Positions 1 to 8,446 of a stretch of 37,807 nucleotides of DNA are shown here, one piece after another. The stretch is taken from the IMG/VR virus record IMGVR_UViG_3300024264_000084, positions 1 to 37,807 of that record; one strand, written 5' to 3'. The stretch is from a virus. Each line of letters opens with the position of its first letter. Position 1 is the first letter of the stretch. The notes beneath the pieces are model-generated. The model did not search any database and had not been told where the DNA came from. It saw only the letters and a list, made by a program, of their open reading frames with translations. A program made the translations under genes and the position numbers.

Positions 1-150
1 GGCAATTATAATTTCAATCAAGGACAAGGACAAGGACAAGGTCAATGGGATTATTATCAAGGACAAGGGGACTATTATCAAGGGGATTACTATCAAGGAC
101 AAGGACAAGGTCAAGGGCAAGGTAACAATGGTTACAATCCTAGCTATGGC
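1..150. repeat. Terminal repeat, left copy (circular join)
   Basis: These 150 bases reappear at 37664-37807. The only difference is one extra CAAGGA hexamer here (three tandem units before CAAGGT, against two in the right copy). This is what an assembler leaves when it reads past the join of a circular or circularly permuted molecule. The tract lies inside a coding region, and the 6-base difference keeps the reading frame. Confidence 0.9.
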
Positions 151-378
151 AGTCCTAGCAGTGGACCAACTGGACCAACCTTTGGCACAGACTATGCATC
201 AGCAATGACTAACCTAATCAACTCAGCCCCTAGCAGCAGTGGTGGTGGTTTTGGATTAGGCTATGATTCAGCAATGACCAGCGGTATAGGTTCTGACGTA
301 AGTTCGGCTAAGAGTTTTTCAACTGAATACGAAGAAAATATTAAAGGTTTATTAGAGACTTTAAGAGGGGGTAGCTAG
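1..378 (+). CDS. Q/G/Y-rich low-complexity protein, C-terminal part (continues from 36578)
   Basis: Open from base 1 in frame 1 to a TAG at 376-378, giving 125 residues. It continues the reading frame that leaves the right edge of the window, so the whole gene spans the circular join and encodes about 487 aa. The first 45 or so residues are made of Gln-Gly dipeptides mixed with DYYQG units. Next come a Pro/Gly/Ser-rich stretch (SPSSGPTGPT) and a more ordinary tail ending in ENIKGLLETLRGGS. Short elements repeat within it, such as DYASAMT and GYDSAMT. I recognise no domain. It sits between the terminase subunits in the late operon, so a virion or packaging-associated role is possible but not shown. 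Confidence 0.8.
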   Translation, partial: GNYNFNQGQGQGQGQWDYYQGQGDYYQGDYYQGQGQGQGQGNNGYNPSYGSPSSGPTGPTFGTDYASAMTNLINSAPSSSGGGFGLGYDSAMTSGIGSDVSSAKSFSTEYEENIKGLLETLRGGS

Positions 379-379
379 T

Positions 380-538
380 ATGTGGTCATGGCACTGGATT
401 GTAGGATGTCACTTTGGTTTTGAATGGTATGAAGATGTAAAGATAGACGACTCTAAAAATAAAAAACATTATGAATATTTCATTATTGATGTAGGATGTT
501 TACGCATACAAAAATGTAAACAAGTGGAAAATGTGTAA
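380..538 (+). CDS. Small Trp/Cys-containing protein, 52 aa, unknown
   Basis: Starts one base after the previous stop and ends TAA. Its last base is the first base of the next ATG, so the pair is probably translationally coupled. The product begins MWSWHWIVGCHFGFEW, rich in aromatic residues, and holds three cysteines. No family recognised. The tight packing between genes supports real coding; its role is unknown. Confidence 0.55.
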   Translation: MWSWHWIVGCHFGFEWYEDVKIDDSKNKKHYEYFIIDVGCLRIQKCKQVENV

Positions 539-669
539 TGAAGCCAATGAAAAGACCAATGAGAAAGAAACAACAGAAGAAAGGATGGAAGAATTACGTC
601 GCTGGTTTGAAGCTAACGCAGATTGTGTCTAAGTTGTTTAAGAAAGTCAGAGGCAAATGGAAGGGTTAA
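538..669 (+). CDS. Very basic 43-aa protein, unknown
   Basis: ATG overlaps the preceding stop and the 3' end overlaps the start of the endonuclease VII gene by 13 bases. The product is dominated by Lys and Arg (MKPMKRPMRKKQQKKGWKNY...), which suggests nucleic-acid binding. Similar tiny basic ORFs next to terminase genes are common in marine phages, but I assign no function. Confidence 0.55.
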   Translation: MKPMKRPMRKKQQKKGWKNYVAGLKLTQIVSKLFKKVRGKWKG

Positions 670-983
670 GCAAGGCAGAGAAGAATAAAATAGCAGGTAA
701 AATCTGGAGAGCAAACAATCCAGATAAGATAAGAAATAAGAACTACAAAAATAGATACGGCATTACATTAGATGATTACAATGCCATGCTAAAGAAACAA
801 AAACATAGATGTTATTTATGTAGCAGCCATAATGATGATACCAAGTTATATGTAGACCATTGTCATACAAAGAAGACAGTGAGAAAGTTATTATGTCAGT
901 TTTGTAATACTGGATTAGGTCAGTTTAAAGACAATGTAAAGATAATGAAAAAGGCAATAGAGTATTTAAAACAATTTAAATAG
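657..983 (+). CDS. Recombination endonuclease VII family protein
   Basis: 108 aa. It carries the endonuclease VII signature: a zinc-binding pair C52-x2-C55, a second pair C80-x2-C83, the catalytic-region LYVDHCH motif (residues 64-70) and the LLCQFCNTGLGQFKDN block. In T4 this family resolves branched DNA (Holliday and Y junctions) before or during packaging. Its place directly upstream of the large terminase fits removal of replication branches from concatemers. An AGAGG-like ribosome binding site precedes the ATG. T4 gp49 is longer; this short form is common in marine phages. Confidence 0.9.
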   Translation: MEGLSKAEKNKIAGKIWRANNPDKIRNKNYKNRYGITLDDYNAMLKKQKHRCYLCSSHNDDTKLYVDHCHTKKTVRKLLCQFCNTGLGQFKDNVKIMKKAIEYLKQFK

Positions 984-1014
984 GGTAACGACCTCGTAAG
1001 AGAGTTACAATAAG

Positions 1015-2280
1015 ATGGCAAAACAAATAACCACTGGCTATAAGCCAAGAGCACCACAAAAACAAATACATGAAATGGTTAAAAGTAATCGTTTCAGTGT
1101 TGTAGTGGCTCACAGAAGAATGGGAAAAACTGTGTGTGCTATTAACCAATTAATACACAGTGCGTTGAACTGTGATAAGCCTAATCCTAGATTTGCTTAT
1201 GTAGCACCAACTTACAATCAAGCTAAAAGAATTGCATGGGACTACCTGCTAGAATACACAAGACCTTTAAACGCTAAAGCCAACATTGCTGAACTGCGTG
1301 TAGACTTTATGGGCAGAAGGATAAACTTGTACGGAGCAGATAACCCTGACAGTCTGCGTGGAATCTACCTAGATGGGTGCGTTCTTGACGAAGTTGGGAA
1401 CATTAATCCTACATTATTCACAGAGATTGTCAGACCTGCACTAGCAGACCGATTGGGCTACTGCGTAGCAATGGGAACACCGAAAGGACAGAATCACTTT
1501 AAAGACTTGAGAGACAGAGGGTCAAAAAGTGAAGGCTGGGAACTATTAGAATTTAAATCTTCTGAAACAAACATTGTAGATAAAAATGAATTACTCGCTG
1601 CTAAAGCAGAAATGGGTGATGATAAGTATGCTCAAGAATTTGAGTGTAGCTTTAATGCTCCAGTAGAAGGGGCTTACTATTCAGCTATTATTAATGATAT
1701 AGAAGAAAAGAAACAGATTATAGATATTCCTAAAGACGAACTAGCAAGAACATATACTGGCTGGGATTTAGGTATATCAGACTCTACTAGCATTTGGGTA
1801 GCACAAGTAGTCAACAAAGAAATACGACTCATAGATTTTGTAGAGAATCATGGTGTCGGTCTTGATTACTATGTCAACTGGCTGCGAGAACATGACTATA
1901 TGTACGCAACACACATACTACCTCATGATGTTGCTGTAAGAGAATTAGGCACAGGTAAGTCAAGAAAAGAAATGTTAGAAGATGCAGGACTTAATATTAC
2001 TGTTGCAACTAAATTAACAGTAATGGATGGCATATCCGCAGCAAGAAAAATATTACCACGCTGCTGGTTTGATAAAGATAAAACAAAACAAGGATTAGAT
2101 GCACTACGGAACTATCGTAGGGTATTTGATGAAAAAAGAAATGTGTTTCATGACAGACCTTTCCATGACTGGGCATCACACGCATCTGATGCGTTCAGAT
2201 ACCTAGCAGTTGGTATGGATGAGTCTCCTATGGAAGCATGGACAAAACCACTAAAAACAAATAATTCATGGATAGTATAA
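1015..2280 (+). CDS. terL: Terminase large subunit
   Basis: 421 aa DNA-packaging motor. The N-terminal ATPase has the terminase-type Walker A AHRRMGKT (residues 32-39) and a Walker B ending in the D125-E126 pair (GCVLDEVG). The C-terminal RNase-H-like nuclease starts at YTGWDLGISD with acidic D251, and a late motif HASDAFRYLAVG holds D392. The enzyme translocates DNA into the prohead through the portal and cuts the concatemer. The stop is followed immediately by the portal ATG. The weak upstream Shine-Dalgarno leaves the start slightly uncertain, but no better start lies nearby. Confidence 0.95.
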   Translation: MAKQITTGYKPRAPQKQIHEMVKSNRFSVVVAHRRMGKTVCAINQLIHSALNCDKPNPRFAYVAPTYNQAKRIAWDYLLEYTRPLNAKANIAELRVDFMGRRINLYGADNPDSLRGIYLDGCVLDEVGNINPTLFTEIVRPALADRLGYCVAMGTPKGQNHFKDLRDRGSKSEGWELLEFKSSETNIVDKNELLAAKAEMGDDKYAQEFECSFNAPVEGAYYSAIINDIEEKKQIIDIPKDELARTYTGWDLGISDSTSIWVAQVVNKEIRLIDFVENHGVGLDYYVNWLREHDYMYATHILPHDVAVRELGTGKSRKEMLEDAGLNITVATKLTVMDGISAARKILPRCWFDKDKTKQGLDALRNYRRVFDEKRNVFHDRPFHDWASHASDAFRYLAVGMDESPMEAWTKPLKTNNSWIV

Positions 2281-4434
2281 ATGGCATACGATAAAGAAAA
2301 TAATTTAGAACTTGTTAATCTAATAGATTCTTATATTTCCGATTCATTAGGTTTTATAGAAACTGAAACATCAAGAGATAGACAAGTAGCACTAGAGTAT
2401 TACTTGCGTGAACCTTACGGCAATGAAGTAGAAGGTCGTTCACAAATAGTGACTGGTGAAGTTGCTGAAGTAGTAGATGGTGCACTGCCACAAATTATGA
2501 AAGTCTTTACTAGCAGTAATAAAGCGGTAGAGTTTGAGCCCTGCAACGAAGGTGATGGTGCTCTAGCAGAACAAATGACAGCGTATGCAAATCATATTTT
2601 CTACAAAGATAATAATGGTTTTGAAATTATGCATGATTGGTTTAAAGATGCACTGTTACAAAAGGTAGGGATTGTAAAAGCCTATTGGAATGACAAGAAA
2701 AATATAACAAAAGAAAAGTATCAGAACTTAACAGAAGACGAATTAACAATGATTATGCAAGACGAGGAAGTTGAAATCATTGAGCAAGAACAAATAGAAG
2801 AAGTCATAGAGCAAGAACCACAGCCAGCAGTAGACCCAATGACAGGTCAGCCTATCATGGATGAGATGGGTATGCCAATGATGATGGATACGCCTCCAAT
2901 TATTAATATCCACTACAATATAAAATGTAAACGAACAGAAGATTTCTCTAAAATTAAAATAGAGAACGTAGCACCAGAAGAGTTCTTAATAGATAAGAGA
3001 GCAACAACAATAGAGGATGCTGACTTTGTAGCACAAAGAAGCATGGTTACTCGTTCAGATTTAATAGCAATGGGGTATGACCAAAGCATTGTTGATGATT
3101 TACCTATGGGTGATACATTAGAATTTACACCTGAAAGGGTAGCAAGGTATGGTCAAGGTGAACAACCTTTTAATACTTCTAACGCTAATGATACATCAAT
3201 GGAACTTGTAGAATACTTTGAGTGTTATGTAAAAACAGATTTAGATAAAGATGGTATAGCAGAGCTTCACAGAGTTTGCTATGCAGGCAATGAAATATTA
3301 ATGAGTGAGGAATGTGATTATGTTCCTTTCCACAGTGTTTGCCCTATTCCAATTCCACACAAATTCTTTGGACAGTCTTTAGCTGACAGAGCAATAGACC
3401 TACAGTTAATTAAGTCTACAGTTACCCGACAAATGCTAGACAACTTATACTTAACTAACAACTATCGTGTAGGAGCAGTAGAAGGACAGGTCAACTTGGA
3501 TGACTTACTCACATCTACAGCAGGTGGTGTTATCCGTATTAAGAACCCAAATGCGTTAGTACCAATGACAGTGCAATCTAGTGCAGGGCAATCATTCCCT
3601 ATGCTAGAGTACCTAGATATGGTTCAAGCTAAACGAAGTGGTGTATCAGATTTACAACAAGGACTAGACCCTAATCTATTACAGAATGTAACAGCAACAG
3701 CCGTATCTGCAATGACATCATCATCAGCAGGTAAGCTAGAGTTAATAGCCCGTATCTTTGCAGACACAGGTGTAAGTACATTGTTTAGAGGGATTATGGC
3801 ATTAGTCTGTAAATATCAAGACAAAGAAAGAATCGTTAAAATTAATAATTCTTTTGTTCCAATGAATCCTAGAGAATGGGAAAACGAATACAATCTAACT
3901 GTTAATGTTGGATTAGGAACAGGTGGAAAAGCAGAACAGCTAGCAACAATGCAAATGATTCTTGTTAAGCAAGAAGAAGTAATTAAAGAATATGGGTTAA
4001 GTAACCCGTTAGTTAATATTAAACAATACAGAGATACATTAGCTAAGTTTATTAATATGGCAGGCTTCAAAGATGATAGCCAGTTCTTAATGGAAATATC
4101 AGAAGAGCAAGCAATGCAATTACAAAAAGCAGCTGCTGAAGCTCCTAAAGAAGAAGATAGTAATACTAAAGCAGCCACTATCCTTGCACAGGTAGAAAGA
4201 GAAAAAGCAGAGATGCAAATGCAATCTAAGATGGCACAGCTTCAACTAGAGAAACAACAAACAGAACTTAAAGCTCAAAGAGAAATGTTAGAGCTTCAAC
4301 AAGATAGAGTTAAGTTTGAAAAAGAAATGGCACTAAAAGAAATGGAGTTTTCACAGAAAGCACAAACTGATAAAGATAAAGCAGTGATGAACTCTTTAGA
4401 AAAAATACACAATATGGCGGCATCTAAATCATGA
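2281..4434 (+). CDS. Portal protein
   Basis: 717 aa, close to the size of the P22 portal (725 aa), and directly downstream of terL with no spacer. Family-like features include an N-terminal segment opening with YDKENNLELVNLIDSY, a central core containing VPFHSVCPIPIPHKFFGQS, and a long charged Gln/Glu/Lys coiled coil from about residue 620 to the end. It would form the dodecameric ring through which DNA enters and leaves. An acidic Met/Pro-rich insert near residues 155-205 (EQEQIEEVIEQEPQPAVDPM) looks like a surface loop. The ATG of the next gene overlaps the stop. Confidence 0.9.
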   Translation: MAYDKENNLELVNLIDSYISDSLGFIETETSRDRQVALEYYLREPYGNEVEGRSQIVTGEVAEVVDGALPQIMKVFTSSNKAVEFEPCNEGDGALAEQMTAYANHIFYKDNNGFEIMHDWFKDALLQKVGIVKAYWNDKKNITKEKYQNLTEDELTMIMQDEEVEIIEQEQIEEVIEQEPQPAVDPMTGQPIMDEMGMPMMMDTPPIINIHYNIKCKRTEDFSKIKIENVAPEEFLIDKRATTIEDADFVAQRSMVTRSDLIAMGYDQSIVDDLPMGDTLEFTPERVARYGQGEQPFNTSNANDTSMELVEYFECYVKTDLDKDGIAELHRVCYAGNEILMSEECDYVPFHSVCPIPIPHKFFGQSLADRAIDLQLIKSTVTRQMLDNLYLTNNYRVGAVEGQVNLDDLLTSTAGGVIRIKNPNALVPMTVQSSAGQSFPMLEYLDMVQAKRSGVSDLQQGLDPNLLQNVTATAVSAMTSSSAGKLELIARIFADTGVSTLFRGIMALVCKYQDKERIVKINNSFVPMNPREWENEYNLTVNVGLGTGGKAEQLATMQMILVKQEEVIKEYGLSNPLVNIKQYRDTLAKFINMAGFKDDSQFLMEISEEQAMQLQKAAAEAPKEEDSNTKAATILAQVEREKAEMQMQSKMAQLQLEKQQTELKAQREMLELQQDRVKFEKEMALKEMEFSQKAQTDKDKAVMNSLEKIHNMAASKS

Positions 4435-4661
4435 CAAAAGCAGAAGCATTTAAAAACCTGATAAAGAGTGATGAGCTTAACGACGAAATAGAAATGATGA
4501 GGGAAGAATTAGTACAGCTAATTATAAACTCTGATAGCCAAGACACAGAGTTAAGAGAACATTCTTATCTCAGGATTAAAGTAATTAATGAGATTATGGC
4601 TAGGTTTGAATCTATCGCTAAAGACGATGAGATTAAAGACAAGGCTTGGAAGATATTATAA
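4431..4661 (+). CDS. 76-aa helical protein, unknown, portal-scaffold interval
   Basis: ATGA overlap with the portal stop indicates translational coupling. The product is charged and probably all-helical (MTKAEAFKNLIKSDELNDEI...). Small helical proteins at this position are widespread in podoviruses with this head module. I do not recognise a named family; an assembly role is a guess from position. Confidence 0.75.
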   Translation: MTKAEAFKNLIKSDELNDEIEMMREELVQLIINSDSQDTELREHSYLRIKVINEIMARFESIAKDDEIKDKAWKIL

Positions 4662-4913
4662 ATGGAACCAATTACGCTTATATTTTTAAGTGGTGCACTT
4701 ACAGGAACAGTCACAGGTGAAACATTTAAACCATTAGGGATTCCTGTTGATAATGCTAATGTAGCTAAAGAATGCAGTGTTAGTACAAAAAGCTCTAAAG
4801 TCTACGACAAAGAAATTAAACTTTATATTGAGAATGTTCACAAAGAAGAACATTGCAATACAAAAACAAAAGACAGTGAAGATATTAAATTTAAAAACAT
4901 AAAAGGACATTAA
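4662..4913 (+). CDS. 83-aa protein with hydrophobic N-terminus, unknown
   Basis: Begins on the base after the previous stop. Residues 5-25 (TLIFLSGALTGTVTGE) are moderately hydrophobic and could be a membrane anchor or weak signal. The remainder is hydrophilic and Lys-rich with two cysteines. A small membrane-associated or virion role is possible; nothing specific is recognised. Confidence 0.6.
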   Translation: MEPITLIFLSGALTGTVTGETFKPLGIPVDNANVAKECSVSTKSSKVYDKEIKLYIENVHKEEHCNTKTKDSEDIKFKNIKGH

Positions 4914-4963
4914 GCATATTGCTTAGTTGGTAAAGCCACACCTAGAGGGCAAAAGGAAAGAGA

Positions 4964-5986
4964 ATGAGTGATGACACCATGACTTCCGATTCATCGGAAA
5001 GTGGAAATCTAACAGTAACAGAAGCAGCTTCAGCTATTGAAGGCATGCTATCTGCACCAGAGGACTCCACACAGGAACAACCAGAAGTTGTAGAAGAGCA
5101 AACCGAAGAAGTAGCAGAGGTAGAGGAAGCAGAAGACCAAGCGGATTACGAGGAAGCTGTAGAGGCAACCGAAGATGAAGTAGAGGAATATGCAGACTCC
5201 GAAGTTGAAGAACCTGAAGAAGTTGAGGAAGAACAAACTTTCACCATAAAAGCAGCAGGTGAGGAAAAAGAAGTTACCCTTGATGAACTAAAGAAATCTT
5301 ATCAACTCGGCTCTGATTATACTAAAAAGACTCAAGAAGTAGCTGAACAGCGTAAAGTCATAGAGCAGGAAGCTAAAGCTATTATTGAGGCTAGACAAGT
5401 TAGAGATAACTACTCGCAAAAATTGCAAAGGCTAGAAGAATTTTTATCTGGACAAGATGACAGTCCAGAAGATTTAGCTGCAATGAGAGAGAACGACCCA
5501 GTAGGATATGCAGTTAAGGTCGCAGATATGACCGAGAAAAAAGAACAATTACAAAAGGTTCATGCAGAAAGGATGCAAATTGCTCACGAGCAAAAAATGC
5601 AGAATGATGCACAGATGAAACAGTTTGTACAACAAGAACAAAATAAACTAGCAGAATCCTTACCAGAGTTTTCAGATAAAGCTAAAGGCGAACAAGTCCG
5701 TAATGACATTCGTAGCTATGGCAAAAAGATTGGATTCACAGACAAAGAGTTAGCTCAAGTCTATGATTCTCGTCAAGTATTAGTATTACATGATGCAGCA
5801 CAGTACCGCAAATTAATGGCAGGTAAAGCTGGCGTTAAGAAGAAGGTAGCAAAAGCACCAAAGACTTTAAAGTCTGGAGCTAAGGTAAAGCAGAATGTAA
5901 CTGATATACAGAAGAAACAACTTAAACGGCTACAGCAAACTGGTTCAGCTAGAGACGCTGCAGCAATATTTGAAAACTTTATTTAA
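4964..5986 (+). CDS. Capsid scaffolding protein
   Basis: 340 aa, immediately before the major capsid gene. The first third is extremely acidic (many Glu/Asp from residue 30 to 90). The middle is a Gln/Glu/Lys-rich predicted coiled coil and the C-terminus is basic (KAGVKKKVAKAPKTLKSGAKVK). This profile of acidic start, helical middle and basic capsid-binding tail is typical of phage scaffolds such as P22 gp8. It would guide prohead assembly and then leave. An AAAGGAAAGAGA Shine-Dalgarno lies just upstream. Confidence 0.85.
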   Translation: MSDDTMTSDSSESGNLTVTEAASAIEGMLSAPEDSTQEQPEVVEEQTEEVAEVEEAEDQADYEEAVEATEDEVEEYADSEVEEPEEVEEEQTFTIKAAGEEKEVTLDELKKSYQLGSDYTKKTQEVAEQRKVIEQEAKAIIEARQVRDNYSQKLQRLEEFLSGQDDSPEDLAAMRENDPVGYAVKVADMTEKKEQLQKVHAERMQIAHEQKMQNDAQMKQFVQQEQNKLAESLPEFSDKAKGEQVRNDIRSYGKKIGFTDKELAQVYDSRQVLVLHDAAQYRKLMAGKAGVKKKVAKAPKTLKSGAKVKQNVTDIQKKQLKRLQQTGSARDAAAIFENFI

Positions 5987-5995
5987 GGAAATACA

Positions 5996-6958
5996 ATGGC
6001 AGAATATAGAACGTATACAGCGATTGGTCAACGTGAAGATTTAAGTAACACAATCTACAACATTGCTCCAACCGAAACACCAGTAGTTTCATCTATTGGT
6101 AAAACAAAAGCAACAGCAACATACCACGAATGGCAAACTGATACATTAGCAGCAGCTAGTGCAGAAGGCTTAGTTGAAGGTGCTGATGCAACAGGTGCAT
6201 CTGATACACCTACAGAACGTGTTGGTAACAAAACACAAATTCAAGGTAAGACAGTCCATATCTCTGGAACTCTTGACGCAGTTGATAAAGCAGGTCGTAA
6301 GACTGAAACAGCTTACCAACTAGCTAAAGCAGGACAAGAACTAAAACGAGACATGGAAAAAACTATTCTTGGTAACGTAGCTCAAAGTAATGGTACTGCT
6401 GGTTCATCAGCTAGACTACTTGGTTCTATCCAATCATGGCTTGGTAGTAACTTTGTAACAATGACAGATGGTGTTGCACCAGTAGATGCTAATGGTACGA
6501 ATGCTCGTACAGAAGGTTCTACAGCAGCTGCATTTACAGAAGAGAAACTAAAAGAAGTAGTTAAATCATGTTTTGTTAATGGCGGTAATCCAACTATATT
6601 AGTTGTGCCACCTACACAGAAACAAGTTGTATCTACTTTTGCTGGTATTGCAGAGCAAAGATATCAAGCTCCTGCAGCTAAAGCAACAACTATTATTGGT
6701 GCTGCTGATGTTTACTTATCAGACTTCGGTACTTTATCTGTTGTACCTGACAGATTTATGACTGCTGATACAACACCTGACGCAGAACAAGCTCTAGTGC
6801 TTGACCCTACAATGGCTTCTATTGCTACACTGAGACCATTTGAGTCAAATCTATTAGCTAAAACTGGTGACAGTGAGAAACATCAAATGCTTGTTGAGTA
6901 CACTCTACAAGTATCTAATGAGAAAGCACATGGTATCGTTGCTGACTTAGCAGTTTAA
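5996..6958 (+). CDS. Major capsid protein (DUF5309/SU10-like)
   Basis: 320 aa, preceded by AAGGAAATACA as ribosome binding site. The N-terminal block YTAIGQREDLSNTIYNIAPT, then TPVVSSIGK and YHEWQTDTL, is the hallmark of the DUF5309 (SU10 type) capsid family, which adopts the HK97 fold and is very common in uncultured marine podoviruses. A central TILVVPPTQKQVVSTFAG block and the C-terminal VEYTLQVSNEKAHGIVADL also fit. It builds the icosahedral shell. A strong hairpin lies just after the stop, consistent with separate control of this highly expressed gene. Confidence 0.93.
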   Translation: MAEYRTYTAIGQREDLSNTIYNIAPTETPVVSSIGKTKATATYHEWQTDTLAAASAEGLVEGADATGASDTPTERVGNKTQIQGKTVHISGTLDAVDKAGRKTETAYQLAKAGQELKRDMEKTILGNVAQSNGTAGSSARLLGSIQSWLGSNFVTMTDGVAPVDANGTNARTEGSTAAAFTEEKLKEVVKSCFVNGGNPTILVVPPTQKQVVSTFAGIAEQRYQAPAAKATTIIGAADVYLSDFGTLSVVPDRFMTADTTPDAEQALVLDPTMASIATLRPFESNLLAKTGDSEKHQMLVEYTLQVSNEKAHGIVADLAV

Positions 6959-6974
6959 TTTTAGGTTAAACATT

Positions 6975-6998
6975 ATATTGCCCCTTCGGGGGCAGTAT
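6975..6998 (+). terminator. UUCG-loop hairpin after capsid gene (partial terminator or mRNA processing/stability element)
   Basis: TGCCCC-TTCG-GGGGCA gives a perfect 6-bp stem closed by the very stable UUCG tetraloop. Four further pairs (one G-U) extend it to 10 bp. It starts 17 bases after the capsid stop. A clear run of T is missing (GTATTATTA follows), so it may attenuate rather than end transcription, or protect the 3' end of capsid mRNA. Confidence 0.75.
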
Positions 6999-7007
6999 TA
7001 TTACCAA

Positions 7008-7121
7008 ATGAATAATATAAAAAATAAACTTTACAAACCTATTCTTATTACATTAGGTTTATTAGCTGTATTACCTATTACACCTATGGCACTTTGTTTA
7101 TTATATGGATGGATACAATGA
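7008..7121 (+). CDS. 37-aa single-TM microprotein
   Basis: Product starts MNNIKNKLYKPILITLGLLA; a hydrophobic stretch of about 23 residues follows a basic N-terminus, so it is a likely one-pass inner-membrane peptide. Its TGA overlaps the ATG at 7118 (ATGA coupling). It could be a holin-like or virion membrane peptide; function unknown. Confidence 0.55.
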   Translation: MNNIKNKLYKPILITLGLLAVLPITPMALCLLYGWIQ

Positions 7122-7405
7122 GAATATTTAAAGAACATAATACAGATAATGGAAAGGTTGTAGAGACTAATCAAGATGTAACTGACATCATTGAAAAGAA
7201 TAAACAAGAATATAATAACAGCTCAACTAAATGGGGTGATGAGTTATTTGATAATAAGATAGCATCTATTCCAATGACTGTTGTAGACACATTAAATCAA
7301 CAAGGCATCATGAGAGGGTTTCATGTATTAGACCAAAAGAAATTCTTTGCATGGTTAAACGACCCAGACAATAGATTTTTTAGAACAAAACAGGGCAGAA
7401 TCTAA
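7118..7405 (+). CDS. 95-aa structural-region protein, unknown
   Basis: I chose the internal ATG at 7118 (MRIFKEHNTDNGK) over the upstream in-frame ATG at 7094, because it overlaps the previous stop as ATGA and the upstream extension is out of character. The product ends MRGFHVLDQKKFFAWLNDPDNRFFRTKQGRI, and the next gene begins directly after its stop. Small proteins of this kind between capsid and neck adaptor are common in marine podoviruses; exact role unknown. Confidence 0.7.
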   Translation: MRIFKEHNTDNGKVVETNQDVTDIIEKNKQEYNNSSTKWGDELFDNKIASIPMTVVDTLNQQGIMRGFHVLDQKKFFAWLNDPDNRFFRTKQGRI

Positions 7406-8029
7406 ATGGCATTCTTTACAAATTACGCAACGCTACAGACAACTATAGCTAGTTATTTGGCTCGTACTGATTTAACAGCACAGATACCAGAATTTATTAG
7501 ACTGGCAGAAAATAGACTTGTTAGAGACTTACGCATTAGACAGATGATTAAAGTTGCAACTTCTGAGACAACAGCAGGTAAAGGAATAATAGCTTTGCCC
7601 CCTGACTTTATGGCTATGAAAGATTTGCATTTACAAGGTAACCCACCACAAGTTGTTAAATTTTTATCTACAAGTAATTTCTTTAGAAACGCACAAACTG
7701 CTGTTTCAGGATTACCTAATAGATATACACTGCTAGGTTCAGAGTTTCAATTTGCTCCAATTCCTGACAGTAAATACACGCTACAAATGGTGTACTATTA
7801 TAAACCACAATATTTAAGTGACACTAATTCATCTAATCTTTGGTTAGTAGAAACACCTGACTTATTGCTATACGCATCACTAGGTGAAGCAGAGCCTTAC
7901 TTGATGAATGATGAAAGACTTGCAACATGGGCAACTATGTATGATAAAGGAATGATGGCTTTACGAAAAAGTGATAGTGAAGCTGAATACCCTGCTACCC
8001 CACTTACAATAACAAACTCAATAAGGTAA
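7406..8029 (+). CDS. Head-to-tail adaptor, P22 gp4-like
   Basis: 207 aa. The N-terminal motif (YATLQTTIASYLARTDL, then IPEFIRLAENRLVRDLRI) is characteristic of the gp4-like neck adaptor that binds under the portal ring after packaging. Mid-protein motifs (LPPDFMAMKDLHLQG, LQMVYYYKPQYLSD) and the ending LLLYASLGEAEPYLMNDERL also fit. P22 gp4 is 166 aa, so this version is somewhat longer. It sits directly downstream of the 95-aa gene with no spacer, as part of the head-closure module. Confidence 0.85.
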   Translation: MAFFTNYATLQTTIASYLARTDLTAQIPEFIRLAENRLVRDLRIRQMIKVATSETTAGKGIIALPPDFMAMKDLHLQGNPPQVVKFLSTSNFFRNAQTAVSGLPNRYTLLGSEFQFAPIPDSKYTLQMVYYYKPQYLSDTNSSNLWLVETPDLLLYASLGEAEPYLMNDERLATWATMYDKGMMALRKSDSEAEYPATPLTITNSIR

Positions 8030-8035
8030 ATTACT

Positions 8036-8437
8036 ATGGATGAAATGTCGGACTACTTAAAAAATAAACTTCTAAACTTGACACTTAATGGAACAGCATT
8101 CGTAGGAATGAATAATCCTTATGTATCACTACACACAGGAGACCCAACGCCTGCTGGAGATTTAACAACTGAAGTTTCTGCTTCAGGTTCTTCTTATGTT
8201 AGGATGCCTGCTTCATTTCCTATTGCAGAAGGAACATCAGGTAAAGTTGAAACAGATGCAGATACTACTTTCCCAGCTGCAACCACGAATTGGGGATTAG
8301 TGAATTACATTGGTTTATGGGATGCATCTATTGCAGGTAACATGTTATATTACACAGCATTAGATACTGCTAAACTTATTGATACAGGTGATGTATTTAA
8401 AATTGCTGCAGACAATTTAACAGTAGAATTATCGTAA
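8036..8437 (+). CDS. Tail/fibre-associated structural protein
   Basis: 133 aa, opening MDEMSDYLKNKLLNLTLNG. NPYVSLHTGDPTPAGDLTTE, SYVRMPASFPIA and NWGLVNYIGLWDASIAGNML form a recurrent family in phage tail modules, probably beta-structured. The LHTGDP motif recurs in small tail-fibre-type proteins of many phages. A second in-frame ATG three codons later (MSDYLKN) is an alternative start. Placed between neck adaptor and fibres, it is probably a virion component. Confidence 0.7.
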   Translation: MDEMSDYLKNKLLNLTLNGTAFVGMNNPYVSLHTGDPTPAGDLTTEVSASGSSYVRMPASFPIAEGTSGKVETDADTTFPAATTNWGLVNYIGLWDASIAGNMLYYTALDTAKLIDTGDVFKIAADNLTVELS

Positions 8438-8446
8438 GGATAAAAT

